Position numbers and translations under genes: made by a program
Part shown: in pieces, positions 24,285 to 36,297 of the stretch
Position numbering within the stretch: position 1 is the first letter of the stretch
Layout: each line of letters starts with the position of its first letter
From: Grammothele lineata
Taxonomy: Eukaryota; Basidiomycota; Agaricomycetes; Polyporales; Polyporaceae
Direction: 5' to 3'
Assembly: GCA_002150815.3 (NCBI GenBank)
Contig: NDFF03000029.1
Location: 496,001-560,000 of the forward strand
DNA: 64,000 bases
Notes under the pieces: generated by a model
What the model was told of the DNA's origin: nothing
Databases searched by the model: none
What the model saw: only the letters and a program-made list of their open reading frames with translations

Positions 24285-25617
24285 TCGCGTAGCAATGTAA
24301 ACTGGCATGTCGTTTCATCCCATCTTCTGCTTCGCCCGACCTCTTGTGTTGCTCGCGTTCTAACTCGGGAGTTGCGGGTGGGTCTCACGTACGACATGCG
24401 GCGGGTGCAGTGATTGAACGACCGCAGTGCGAAGCCTGATCGAGCGGTGCTAGCTCGAGTTCTGTTGCGCTAACGGACTATGAAGCGGCTTCTAAATGAT
24501 AGTCCATTCTTGGTGCGGAGTTTCAAATCCGTTGTTATGCCCGCGACACGCCACCGCCACTGTGCTTACTCCGGTCTACATCGCCGAAGAGGCTGCGTCA
24601 GGGGATTACAGTCATACATCGGTCCTTGGACCACCATGGTTCCTCGGACCACCGGGCCTCTAACTCCTCTCCCTCCCTTCCACTGGGGACAGTAATGACA
24701 TATATTGTTTGGATGGTGTTTGCGGATGACAGCGTAATTTTTGGGAGTCAGTGCGACTCCCTTGCAATCCTGCAGCTGACTGTTTACACTGGTCCAAGGA
24801 GCTTTTCAAATAAAATGAGCTGATGCCGGAGCGACGTGGTTCACTAAAAGCACAAAACAAAGTTTACATGTTACTCGCCACGTTATAAAGGCATTTGCGT
24901 GATACCGCCCATTTGACATGAACACTTTCGAGTTGGGTAACCTTCTGCTCCTCGAGCATGGTGAAGGACGTCTCAGAGCGGGCGCTTCTTGCCATTATTC
25001 CCATATCGAGCTACCGGCATCGTTCGGCATGCCCTAAAACTGCGGAGATTAGCCCTTTTGGGCCTGGTCCAAGGAGTCAAGAGACAACGATAACGGCTTT
25101 TCAGAAAGATACTCGACGATCCCGCCTGTCCCTTAACTTTTCGACTCACAAATTGACACGCAGCATCTTATAGTAATGTATAATACGAGGGTAAGTGCCG
25201 ATTTTTCCAAAGACTTGACCACACGAAGACATCAGCCACGGATGATTTCGGTGGTCCAAGGACCGATGTATGACTGTACAGCATGAGCATGGTCCGCCTC
25301 CATGCGCTTCTTCCCGCAGCTTCAAGTGCTTCCATCGACAGCAGCCACAGCCGACCCCCGGAATATTCCCATAAGGCTTATGCTTTCGACCGGTTGTCAC
25401 GATGTTCTCGACCTTCATCTTGACTGGCATCGAGCTCTCTTTAGTCTCTGCCACATTTCCTCGTATCCGCCCCAACACTCGGGGACATACTGTTAGATTA
25501 GTCTCTGCAACATCTATATCAAGGTGCGGAGAACTGGTAAGTTCTCTCTGTTTAGGAGCGCTCAATATCCCTCCGTTCATGCTCACGATGCTTCTCAGTG
25601 AACTCCTGCCTGCCAGC
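24285..25617. other. Intergenic, with a perfect 28-bp inverted repeat
   Basis: No gene recognised. It contains a 28-base inverted repeat (24608-24635 and 25250-25277) and two direct copies of TGGTCCAAGGAG near 24793 and 25064. The repeats suggest a mobile-element remnant, but there is no transposase-like frame. Confidence 0.4.
24608..25277. repeat. Perfect inverted repeat, 28-bp arms
   Basis: The arms at 24608-24635 and 25250-25277 are exact reverse complements (core CATACATCGGTCCTTGGACC) around a spacer of about 0.6 kb. Beyond the 28 bases the flanks diverge. The spacer has no recognisable coding content. This could be a MITE-like remnant or an inverted insertion. No target-site duplication was found. 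Confidence 0.6.
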
Positions 25618-27337
25618 ATGCCATCAACGCCTGTAACCGTTATCAAGTCGAGTCCGGCCACTCAATATCAGCTAATAGCCTGTGTCGGTGCGTCACCCAG
25701 CAGTAGATGTGTGGAGAGATTACTTACGGAATGGCGTCTAATTCGGCAGCCTTGTTCTGTTACGACTACCTCCTCACTTTCGATCGCGAAGTGCAGTACC
25801 TATGGCGGCGCAAGTTCGCCAGTTCGACGGTGCTATATGCTCTCATGCGATATTCGACCCTGGCCGCTTTCGTGCTCACTAGTCTGGGTATCGGACCATC
25901 CGAGGCGATCACGTCCGATGCGGTGAGTGTCACTAATGCATGAGGCATGTTGCGATGGTCAACACGGCTAACTATCACCCAATCGACAGAGGTAAGTCAA
26001 TTGTACGGCGGGTTAAAGCGTCGTGCCGTCACCCGCTTGACACTTCCGCCGCCAGATGCGTCGTGGAAGTTTCATCGTCCACGTTGTCAAGCGTGATTGT
26101 TCTTGTGGCTGCAGGAGGTAAGTATACGCGCCAAAGCGGATCTCGCTGGTGACTTGGTCGGAACTGATTGACACTTACCAGTGTTCTCCGGTCTACGCGT
26201 ATATGCTATATCTAACAAACACGTCGTCGTCTCTATCCTGGTTGCGTTACTAGCCTTCGTCTACCCGGCTATCATGTTTGTGAGTGACCTCTGGGCCCTC
26301 GCGCAGATATCCACGTTAACACTAGCCTGTCTCATTCCCTACCAGTACACATTCCTCCTCCAGACCACCCAAATCGATGGCTCGGCAGTAGACATTGAAT
26401 GCGATATATATATTGCTATACAAGTACCAGTATATGATGCGTGAGTACGGTTCACATTCGTGCGACGCATGGACTCAGACCGTTTACCTCAGGGGTAACA
26501 TCACGCCTGTGCTGTTCGAAGACATCTGTGTCTGACAATGTTGACATTTAGGCATCATCTCGGTCATCATTCCGCGTTCTTTTGCTGTGCTCTCGGACCT
26601 CGTCGTGCTTCTTGTGACTTGGTGGAGAACATGGCCGCGGAAGCGAGACTTCAAACTGGACATGAGGTCCAGCCTTACTACGGTTCTTTTCAACAATGGT
26701 ACGTTGGATGTGTCCAAAGATGTCCCCAATCATGTGTTGACTTCTTCCGACGGCTCAGGAACAGCATACTTCATGTAGGACTCATCATACTCTCCGTGGA
26801 TCATTTTGAGTACAAACATTGCGCCACAGATGTGTTCTACTGACGAACTCGTTGGCGCTCATTACGATTACAGACATCAGCGTAAGTGCGTGTTATCCAC
26901 ACTTAGGGCAATGTACTTACGCAAAGCCAATCTCTACAACAGCTCAGTTACCCACTCACGCAGTGGACTACAACGTACGTTTGTGTCGTTCAGAATGTCA
27001 TTGCCGCACTGACGCTGGGAGCCTCAGACTTATCGCAATGACCACCTGCCGATTCATCCTGGACCTGCACGAGGCGGCTTACCGCACGTGCACTGCCCAC
27101 CGTACAACCGTCGAAGTCGGGAGCACAGGATCTTCCCTTCGGTTTTGCACCCGGGACAATGAGCTGGGATCACATGTCCCATCGGCCGACGTGTACGGTG
27201 CCACGTCCAACCTGTTCGAGAGCTCAGATGAGGAGCTATCTGTCGAACTCTCCCCCCAGTACTTGACAATGCCAGTCTCCCAGTACCCGCCACCGACCAC
27301 GTCGAAGGGGCCCCAACGAGAACCTTTGGAGGTCTGA
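25618..27337 (+). CDS. DUF6533 membrane protein 4
   Basis: The ATG at 25618 gives MPSTPVTVIKS with TQYQLIACV before a GTGCGT donor. The next exon gives LFCYDYLLTFDREVQYLW (about 25752-25806), the DUF6533 core, then ALMRYSTLAAFVLTSLG to a GTGAGT donor near 25926. Following exons: CVVEVSSSTLSSVIVLVAA (about 26058); VFSGLRVYAISNKHVVVSI (about 26181), running to a GTGAGT donor after AIMF; an exon near 26345-26440; SDLVVLLVTWWRTWP (about 26592-26640) with LTTVLFNNG before a GTACGT donor; TAYFM; ELVGAHYDYRH or a spliced LTNSLALITIT near 26840; and TTCRFILDLHEAAYR (about 27042). The tail contains SADVYGAT and stops at 27335-27337. It shares YQLIA, VFSGLRVYA and ADVYGAT with member 5 on the opposite strand, its likely sister. 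Several middle junctions are approximate. Confidence 0.72.
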
Positions 27338-29319
27338 TGGTTCGCACCCGATCAAGTGCGGTTGCGTTCTCTACTGACACCTTTTCTGCCATTTCTCCTC
27401 CTAGGAATCCGATTTAATAATGTACATTATTCACCATGCGGACGGTTGTACGAGCAAACATGCACCTATCAATGGCGTCATGCGTTTTCTTGGATTGACA
27501 GAACTATGCGCAAGTTTTGATCAGGACCCGTCGAGTCCGAATTTCATTTAGATTATTCGGGCTTTCTTCTATCGCTCAATATACCATGGCACATGTTACC
27601 GCATGTTCATAGAACCTCGGATGCTCTATCCTGGTGAGTTACACATCTGACGTATGCTATTACCCGGGGCCACAGAAGATAGAACTGGCAGAGGAAAATT
27701 CGGGAATAGAAGAATATGGCCCCGCATACGGAAAATAGCCTGGAGCACAAGCGGTTCACGACGCTCTTCCGATCCATACGTCGTTCTCGTAACATCCAAG
27801 GACGGATTGATCTGCGCCTTGAACATCGGTGTACACCTCGACTGACGTCGAAGTGCCAACATCTATCACGGACGTGGGTTCCGCTGGGGACGACAACGAA
27901 GTGGAGTAGGGCCAGGCTTCGGTGTTGGAATAGGACGGAGATTGGAGTGTGTAGTTGACGCGAGAGGAAAGGAATGTCTCGGAGTTGAACGGATTCAATT
28001 GTATTAGTGCTTCTGGAGGCGCGGCGCTAGGACTAGCATTGTCGGAATTATGAACAAATTGTTGGAGAAAACCTTCATCGAAGTAACTGCCGGGTTCTGT
28101 TCGCTCTAAGGAGAAGCAGTTGTTCAGGTGAGTCATGAGATCGCTACATAACAGAGACAAACGGGGGAGGCGTGAAGCGAATAATGTACTGGCCGCGTTA
28201 CTTTATATCTTACAAGTGACATTCACATGACTCATGTACCTCAGCAACTTCTTGCTGAGGCGGACAGGGAAGACCCCCACAAGGCCAACACGTGTATGTC
28301 TTCGAGGATCTCCCCCAGACCTCATGCAAGACGTGAGTCTCGAGGTCCTAGCCACGCCCATGCGATCCGACTATGTAGTGGTCTGCGGCATCTGCGGGGG
28401 CACATGAGGCTGCCACCATGAGGCTATAGATCGAAGGAGTGTAAGTTTTTCACTTACTAAGGCACACATTATTGACCCTGTCGTGTCCCAAGCATGGCGT
28501 ATCTAGAATCCTTCGGGAGGCCCGAAAGACGCAACAATGCACCGGCCTATCACCGTGGTATCGAGTTGCCACGTACCATGACGAAAGATGCGCGGAATGC
28601 TTCAAAGAAGAGAGCAGTCGAAGAACGGTAGTTACAGTATTATAGAGGCCTTGGCTACAGCAGCGATGGTCCGGAGAGGAACCGATTTCGATCCACATCC
28701 GAGGTGGATGGCATACTAACTCTGTAGCATAGTCGCGTGCAACCGGTAAGAACATGAGAGAGAGAAGGGGAGAAGGCCCCGGGGCCCGCGTGGCACCATC
28801 GACAAGTTGAAGACCGAACCCTAATCTAGGTGTATCGCGGGCGCGACAGGGGCAGGCTAGATGACTCACCGTTCCAATACCGTTCCCTCACTCCTCCATC
28901 TCATGGACACGGATGGTCCGTATTCGACACGATATGCTCGAAAGGCGAACCGTGTGTGTGCAGCATTGCACTCAGCCTGCCGCACTGTCGAAGGACTCGG
29001 AGTTCCTCCTCCCTCTCAGTATCGAGGTGCGCTTTCTCAAAATGACCGCGTGGAGCCTGTGTTCTCGGGATGCATCAAATGTTGTACTATTGGCCGACGC
29101 TCTAAGTTATCACCCCTGCACAAAGTAAGGATCTGAATCTTGCATAATGATCTATGACTGTCCCCGAGAAGTCAAGGAATTGTCTATTTCTGTAACGAAA
29201 AGGAGGAAGTTAGCAAGGTCCTAGGGCGTTGATTGTGTCGTGGAAGGGACGGGCTTACATCGTGCCATAATTTAGTGTCTGTGTGGTCCGGACTCTCTGT
29301 CGACATCTTTCCGCCTATC
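27338..29319. other. Intergenic between the tail-to-tail DUF6533 genes
   Basis: A 2 kb gap. On the minus strand, 28160-27756 is open and Ser/Pro/acidic-rich (FDEGFLQQF, SPSAAPPEALIQL), like the head of a transcription factor. No zinc finger or splice partner follows, so it is not called a gene. Otherwise only short frames. Confidence 0.4.
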
Positions 29320-30965
29320 CTATGGGGAGGACCCAGAAGAAACTATAACGTGGTTATCGTCTTCCGAGTCGTCAAAGAATACGGCTGTCGCGCCATAGAC
29401 GTCGGCGGTGGTGATACGCGTCAACAGCGAGCTTTGAGGCACGCTGAAGTCCAGAGAAGAGTCAGAGTTCCCGCTGGAGAGGTCATCGGCGCGATGTCGA
29501 GTCCGTCGTCCATACGCGGCTTCATGAAGATCCAGAATGAAGCGAGAAGTGAGCACCGCAATGAGTCTATCTCATAGATTTAGGGCAGAGTAGTGAGCCA
29601 AGTTGGTGGATAGACGACAAGCGAGGGATACGTACGTAGTAGACCATTCCGACAGGGGATAGCTGAGCTGTATTTGCGAAGATTAGCAGTGAGGATGTGC
29701 CACCAAGAAAAAAACCGACCACGGACCTGCACTTCTGTCATCGTCACTAGCGCAATCAAATTAGCCAACAGAACGCATCTGAGTAAGAGTAATCAGCGAA
29801 TGATTCTTGCAATAGAGAGCCTTCTCCCGTATTCACATAAAATACAACGTTCCTGAGACGACCAACACCCCACATGAGCATATACATGCGGTAGATGCAA
29901 AGAAAAAAACTGTACCGTTATTGAAAAGGACAGTGGAAAGACCTGATTGAACTTTCATCCCCGCTGCACGCTTATTAGGCCAGGTTTTGTGCCAGGTCGT
30001 CACTAGCACGATGATGTCTGACGCTACAGCGCAAGACCGCGATACCGCCACCGTCATGAGACCTGTGCACCACGGGTTCAGAAGTGAGACACATCCTGAA
30101 TGAAACTGACGACGTCACTCCTTGTGAACCACAAAAAATCAGCCTGAATATCTATTCGCACATGAACGAAAAGCAGCTTACGAGACAGATGCTGGAAGCG
30201 GGAACTTGAGAACAATGTTGCAAATGATTGCGGATCCTTCGACTTCCGGACGCGCAGTCTCGGACGAAAATGTCCACTGATAGTGAAACCATTAGATCGT
30301 AGCATATTTATCACAGAAGTACGTACCAATGTGATTGCAGGATACGCCAAAGCCAGAATCGTAACGAGACTAGATATTGATATACTCTTGTTGGACAAAG
30401 CGTACACTCGCAGTCCGGAGAAAACTGTCATTACAAGAGTTAATTGCCAGCAGTGCGCTGCCGATTGCGAGCAAACCTACGTACTCGCCGCCGCCGTGAG
30501 TATGAGCGCAGTCAGCAACGTTGACGATGAGACAACTTGTTTGCAGCTAGAGAAACACAATTAGTATCAAAAGAGGGAATGATGGCGCAGTGCCGGCACA
30601 CCTCTATCAATAGTGTCAGTTACGGAAGGCCGTGGGGCTCGGGCCCACATGAGTAATAGAGGACTCACGACGCCAGACTGTATCCCGCTGGATAATCCAA
30701 GGCCGAACGCCGTGAACACGCAAACCACCAGGGACGAGTACCGTATAAACACGTATAGAATTGTTGAGCTGGTGAGTTTGCGCCGCCATAAGTAGTATAT
30801 CTCGCGCTCAAAGGTGAGCGTATAGTCGTAGCAGAACAATGCTACACACGGTCAGATGAGCGGGCATCGCTATATTAACAAGAAAGACGTACCCAGTGCT
30901 GCAATCAGCTGATACTCGTTAGTGACGGTATTCTGAACCGCTGTGACTACAGACGGCCCTGTCAT
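29320..30965 (-). CDS. DUF6533 membrane protein 5, inverted
   Basis: Read on the minus strand. The ATG at 30965 gives MTGPSVVTAVQNTVTN then EYQLIAAL before a GTACGT donor. The next exon gives LFCYDYTLTFEREIYYLWRR (ending near 30778), the DUF6533 core with Asp replaced by Glu in FDRE, then FIRYSSLVVCVFTAFGL. Later exons: VFSGLRVYALSNKSISISS (from about 30425); a segment near 30010 with ASDIIVLVTTWHKTWP and LSTVLFNNG; TLYF (about 29850); LANLIALVTMTEVQ (about 29765-29720); and TSRFILDLHEAAYG (about 29552). The tail contains TADVYGAT and ends at 29320. It is nearest to member 4 and arranged tail to tail with it. It looks intact, but internal exon ends are less certain than for member 2. Confidence 0.7.
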
Positions 30966-32429
30966 GGGCGGAGATCTAGACGATCTGCTAGAGCGGCTCG
31001 TGAGCATCGAAATGGACTCACCAACTGCTAAGAATGCAAACTCACTTACGTGCGAGAATGCTGACGATTCCCTGCGCCTTAGAACTTTCGCCTTGGATGA
31101 CCTTAGGTGTTGGTCTCAAGGGCGATGTTGACGCACATACAAGGCGAGTCTTTAACTATGGCCATACCGCAGCGTTGTCAAGTGATACATGACTTCCATC
31201 AACTAGAAGATGCTCTGTACAGGCGAGCGCAGGTGCGTGGGATGTCGAAGGTTGGGATACAGGATCCGCACGAAGGGAATTTCTAGCGCCGCTCAACCTT
31301 GATCAAGCTGTACTTGAACAGGATCAGTGAATATCAAGGTCCGCAAACCCGAGAACCGACACTACTCACTCTGGGATTGCTGATGATAGCGCAGTCCTTT
31401 CGTGAGTGCGTCGAGAGATCAATGATTGCCATGCTGAAACCATTGACGCCTTCCGGAGGGGCGCGGACGCCGGGGGCTGCATGTACCCACAAAGCTCAGG
31501 GTGGCTGGAACGAGGCGAAATTTATCTCGTGGCATGGAGATTGACCACAGTTTAGACAGTCGAGGATTTCCCCAAGTGAGCATACGGACACTCGACCACT
31601 CTGATACAAAGAGGATACACTGGAGAAAAGCACAACGGATGGCACCATAGGATCTAGTTCCAAGGCATGTAGAAAATGAAGTTAGATTCAACACCACGGA
31701 GTCGAGAATAGACGTACGCATTGTGCATCTACAAGGTGAGAACTTCTGGTGGCAGTCCGATCAGTGCGTGCCGGATTTAAAGAAACTCTTAAAGGACCAC
31801 AGGAAGTTCCGCAATTGACCGGTGACCGCCACATCGGTGCTATATGACAGATCAAGCTGAGGAACGAACGACCGAAACGGATCACAGCGGCTTGGAGGAT
31901 GAGAAATGGCGGGCTGGGTCGAGCACTCGGGCACGACAGCGACCGTGATGACGTCGGGCGCTAATAAGCGGATCACGCGGCCCACGTGGGTTACATGATG
32001 TTGCGAAATTCAGGACGCAGAATCTGAGCTTCAAGCTTTCAGCTTGCACCCGCTTGCACGGTTTCATTCCGTTCGTGAGCACACGCTTCCCAGTGCTAGA
32101 GCTCGACAATGAGCGTGGTCGTGGTCCTTTCACCTTGGCTTCCGAACTTTTCCGTACAGCTCGGCCATACGCTCTCGCGATTCGGGGAGACGGCATTCTG
32201 AAACGTCTTTCCCTCGAGCGTCCACTAGAGATGATGATTACTCAGTCGGGTCGGGTACTACATCGAGGAGCCCAAAGAGGCCGAGCTTCGTGAGGTCGTG
32301 AGAGCCGCCAGGATCCACGCTATATATATGTGGGTCTCTTTGCTGCGTATCTAACCCATCGACACTACGGCTCGCGCTCTCACCTTTACTCCGAGCAACT
32401 CACCTTCGGTATATCTGTAGCAAGACAGG
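30966..32429. other. Intergenic upstream of the aldo/keto reductase
   Basis: 1.46 kb without a recognised gene. Short frames on both strands lack start context and domain signals. The right end is the promoter of the next gene. Confidence 0.4.
32321..32329 (+). promoter_or_regulatory. Possible TATA box of the aldo/keto reductase gene
   Basis: TATATATAT about 100 bases upstream of the ATG at 32430. Assigned by position and sequence only. Confidence 0.4.
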
Positions 32430-34244
32430 ATGGCCCCGAAAATGACATATGGTCCGTATAGACTACCTCATCCACTCGAGTATAGAGCTCTTATCGACAT
32501 GTTCTAGCTCGCCTTGGGAATTCCGGCTTAAAGGTGTCGAGGATTATCCTCGGCTGCGCGACGTACGGCGATAAGGGATGGCAAGAATGGGTCCTCGGCG
32601 AAGAGGAAGGCATCGAACACATCAAATACGCGTTAGTCGGTCACTGCGTCGCTGGAAGCCGATAACTGACCCGTTTGTTTCCAGCTACGAACACGGGATC
32701 ACCACGTTCGACACCTCGAATGCAAGTACCCAGTCTAGATGAAAGGGTAGTCTTGAAACTCATGGCCCTACACAGGCGTACTCCAACGGGCTCTCCGAAG
32801 TTATTCTCGGCAAGGCCATCAAGAAGCTAGACCTGCCGCGTGAAGAGTTGGTCATTATGACGAAGGTTCGTCCGCTGTCGTGTCTTCGTCTCATGCATGA
32901 TCTGACGAGAGTCCGTAGTTGTACTTCCCTCTTGCAAACCCGCCTGAGGCGCCGATGCTCGTAAAGCCTGAAGAAGCGGGCATCATCAATCAGCATGGAT
33001 TGAGCCGCAAGGTACTCTACCCTCAATGAACTTAAACCACGACTTACACTCTTCGCAATTGTCATGGGGCTGAAGCACATCTTCGATGCCGTGAAGGCGA
33101 GCCTGAAACGCCTCCAAGTTGATTATATTGACGTCTACCAATGTATGTTCAGTCACATAAGATCTCTGCATTGTCATCGTCATTGACTCTCTGACACCGA
33201 TAGGCCACCGCTTCGATTACACTACGCCCATAGAGGAAACTGTAAGTGCATTACTAGCGGTGCACCATCACACGTGGCTGACTTTGTGGGCAATGCAGAT
33301 GCAAGCCCTGCACGATGTCGTGAAGGCCGGCTACGTCCGCTACATCGGCATGAGCTCCTGCTGGGCCTACCAATGTATGACCACATTACGTCGTCATCGT
33401 TTCCTCTCTACTAACAAATACACACACTGCGCCAGTTCACCAGATGCAGAGTACGCCCCCTTCCGAGACCTCCGCATCCGCATTGAGACTGATAAACCTC
33501 GACATTTGATTCCTACAGACTACGCTATCACACACAACCTGACGCCTTTCATCTCCATGCAGAACCAGTACAGCCTCGTCTACCGCGAGGAAGAACGGGA
33601 GATGTTCCCCACGCTCAAGGTGCGTCCTGAGTCCCTACGTCCCCGTCACACCGCGCGCTTCCTCGTTCTGGGAATTGACTAACTCAACTTGAACTCACGC
33701 TTTCGGCGCATAGCTCTTCGGCGTCGGAGCTATCCCGTGGTCCCCGCTCGGCCGCGGCATCCTCACGCGACCGGTAGGGAAGGACGACACGACGCGCGCG
33801 AAGACCGATTGGTGGGTGGCTCTTCCGCCCGTCTCTGCGCGCCCAGTTCCACAGAAGCTGACGAGTGCTGCGGAATGCTATCGGTCCCCTGCAGGACCAT
33901 GTCTCGCTATGCGAACGACGTCGTGCCCCGCATCAAGGCCCGGTGCGTTCCCCCGCATTCGCGCTCGACTCCGGCAGGACGCTCACTGTGCCTCGCGCAT
34001 TCGTTGTGCCTCCTCTCCCCCCAACAGCGTCGAGGAGCTCGCAACGCGCAAGGGCGCGAGCATGGCGCAGATCGCGCTCGCGTGGGTGCTCGCCAAGCCG
34101 GGGGTGACCGCGCCGATCGTCGGCACCACGAGCCTCGCGAACCTCGAGGACCTCCTTGGGGCGCTCGACGTCAAGCTCACGGACGAGGAGATCGCCTATC
34201 TCGACGAGGAATACCAGCCGCTGCCCATCGCTGGTCATGCGTGA
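32430..34244 (+). CDS. Aldo/keto reductase (NADPH-dependent oxidoreductase)
   Basis: A cytosolic TIM-barrel reductase of the aldo/keto reductase superfamily, of the group with potassium-channel beta-subunit-like and aryl-alcohol-type fungal enzymes. The substrate is unknown. Exons: MAPKMTY (32430-32451); ARLGNSGLKVSRIILGC (from about 32508); YEHGITTFDTSN; AYSNGLSEVILGKAIKKL; an exon with LYFPLANPPEAP; AVKASLKRLQVDYIDVYQ; CHRFDYTTPIEET; MQALHDVVKAGYVRYIGMSS; a microexon near 33435; NLTPFISMQNQYSLVYREEE; LFGVGAIPWSPLGRGILTRP; and VEELATRKGASMAQIALAWV. TGA at 34242-34244. All four catalytic residues are present: Asp in TFDTSN, Tyr in AYSNG, Lys in IMTK and His in QCHRFD. The C-terminal PIVGTTSLANLEDLLGAL is the expected cofactor-binding end. 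About a dozen exons. It looks complete. Confidence 0.9.
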
Positions 34245-34976
34245 AGCGGGACGAAGGATGCCACGGGCGGGGCCGGGTGCGGTTTCGCTTGTTGGGGTGG
34301 GTTTGTGCGGGGACGTGCGAGACCGGTCGAGCAGGAGCGAAGTGTACGACAGATATCACATTCGATATGAATGGTAGAAGAATCAGAACTATAACTACGA
34401 AAAGTCCGAAACAAAGTCTCATACGAGCCATTAAATGATAACCAGACGAACCGAACCAGACGACATAGTGATTCTAGACAGCAAGCATACTACGAGACGC
34501 GGGAGTAACTATGTGGTAGTTCCATAACAAGGAAAACGTTCGAGGGATGAGATACAAGAGACGGGGAACGAGCATAGGGACATATCAAGACAAAGACTAT
34601 TCCAGACATCAAGACGCGCACGCCCCCGGTGCCATCGCGAAGGGCTCCCGAGCACCTCTCGGGAGCCCGCCGCGACGGCAGGAACGTGCGCGCCAGTGTT
34701 CCCGCACTGCAGCCGCGTATCACCCCCGTCGCAGTCGGCCGCCTATACGAAGCTGACAGCGCAGAAGCTGAAAGCTCGATGCGGGAGGTCGACTCGAGCG
34801 GTGGTACGAGACTGATGTTCGCGAATGATGCCTGGGGGAGGAAGGCGGCAAGGTCAGCATCGAGCGAGGGGCGGACATATCGCGAGAATGCTCGCGAGAA
34901 AACGAAGATTGCGTCGCGGCATGACGAGAGGTAAAAACCGGAGATGAGAGAAGGGGACGTACGGCTGCATCATTGC
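34245..34976. other. Intergenic, convergent 3' flanks
   Basis: The space between the 3' ends of the aldo/keto reductase gene (+) and C2H2 gene A (-). No coding signal; presumably holds both 3' untranslated regions. Confidence 0.45.
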
Positions 34977-36200
34977 CTACTCCCAGTTCACGGCCTTGGC
35001 CCTCGCCCTCGAAGAGCCTGTGCCCGCGGCACGGGCACGGGTCGAGATGGGTGAGATAAAAGCCTTCCTGCCGTCTTTAGTGCATTTATGCTTGCGGGAG
35101 GCGGGACACTTGGGATTATGTTTGGATCTGGTTTCGTGTCGCTTCGCATCACTCCTTCGTGCGAAGGTAATGTCGCAATCTAAGTGAATACAAGGAATCC
35201 TCGGCCCGTTTTCGTACTTTCCCTTCTTGCATACAAGCAAGTGGGGTTTCATATTGCGGCGATGGGCAATCACTGCGAGGTCTTCAAGTGAGTACAAGCA
35301 CATTAGTCGCTAGTGACAGTTGAAGACGCACATTTATTGCAGCCGTCATTGGGACACCTGAACTTAACCGTCCACTCGCCATTGCTGCCCATGACTGTTG
35401 TTTGCTCCAAATCCGCCATCAAGGCCGTAATGGCGTCTAGCTCGAATACGTCGGATGCGGCGAAATCAGGGGTTCCAGCACTAGAAGGCGGCGAGTATGT
35501 GCTGGGGGGCCCACTGGACGGACTTCCGGAGAGACGAGACTCTTGAGAACCTTCGAATGAATCATAATTAAATACGGGAGGGGAACCGGCCCCGGACGTG
35601 GACAGCGTGGTGGATGGCGGGGAGGGCTGGAACGAGTCACCCTCAAGGGAATATGCCGATGTGGATGGCAAGGGAGGCGTTACTTGAGGCAACGGCGCTG
35701 CTTGCATGAAACGGGCGTGCGCTTGAGGACGTTGGACGGGAAAGACTGCCTGCCCGATGAACGGAGGACCCACGACAGCCTCAGGCTGATATGTCACAGA
35801 TGAGATGCCCATACTGGGCTGGATTGCGCTGGGACCCGGAATCAGGCCGAGCCCGTTGAAGGGCGAGGTGGCAAGTGGGTCCATGACGGGGGTATATGTG
35901 TAGTCGCCATAAGTCACCCCACCGGCGGGGAGCTCGAAGTCTTGATACATACGCGACATGCAACACCGTTAGCCCGCAGATGACATCGGAGATTATGAGG
36001 GCACTCGTACCGGCTATATCATCCATAATACCGCCTACGAAGCCCCCGGCGATCCCAGTGTCACTGAAAAGCCCAACCTGATCCGAGGGCAACGGTGGCA
36101 GAAGCCCTACTGGCGGCACTTCTGTATAGCTGTCCGGGCGGGCGGGGGCTTGACCGAAATTGAAGAATGCGAAGTTATTGGTGTACGGGACGAACTGCAT
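34977..36200 (-). CDS. C2H2 zinc-finger transcription factor A
   Basis: A predicted nuclear DNA-binding regulator of 367 residues. Exons on the minus strand are 36200-36011, 35940-35332 and 35281-34977; the 70- and 50-base introns both keep frame. A long Pro/Ser-rich, acidic head (FELDAITALMADLEQTT near its end) precedes two C-terminal fingers. The first, CPNDGC followed after the intron by YLAVIAHRRNMKPHLL, has irregular histidine spacing and may be degenerate. The second is regular: CIHLDCDITFARRSDAKRH then ETRSKH (C-x4-C-x12-H-x5-H). A basic Ser/Arg tail follows. The ATG at 36200 fits the splice phases. Intron 2 falls just after the second Cys of finger 1, in phase 1, exactly as in genes B and C. 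DNA target and regulated genes are unknown. Confidence 0.78.
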
Positions 36201-36290
36201 CTTTAATCGCGGGGGCTACGGGAGTGCAGAGAAGGGCGGGTAGAGGTACAGCGGTGTTGGAGGTACTGAACGCGGGCGACGCGTCGAGGG

Positions 36291-36297
36291 TATATAT
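36291..36297 (-). promoter_or_regulatory. Possible TATA box of C2H2 gene A
   Basis: ATATATA on the minus strand about 91 bases before the ATG at 36200. Positional inference only. Confidence 0.35.

Noticed and set aside
27756..28160. Ser/Pro-rich minus-strand frame resembling the head of a C2H2 regulator
   Set aside because: No zinc finger or convincing intron follows. Composition alone is not enough for a gene call.
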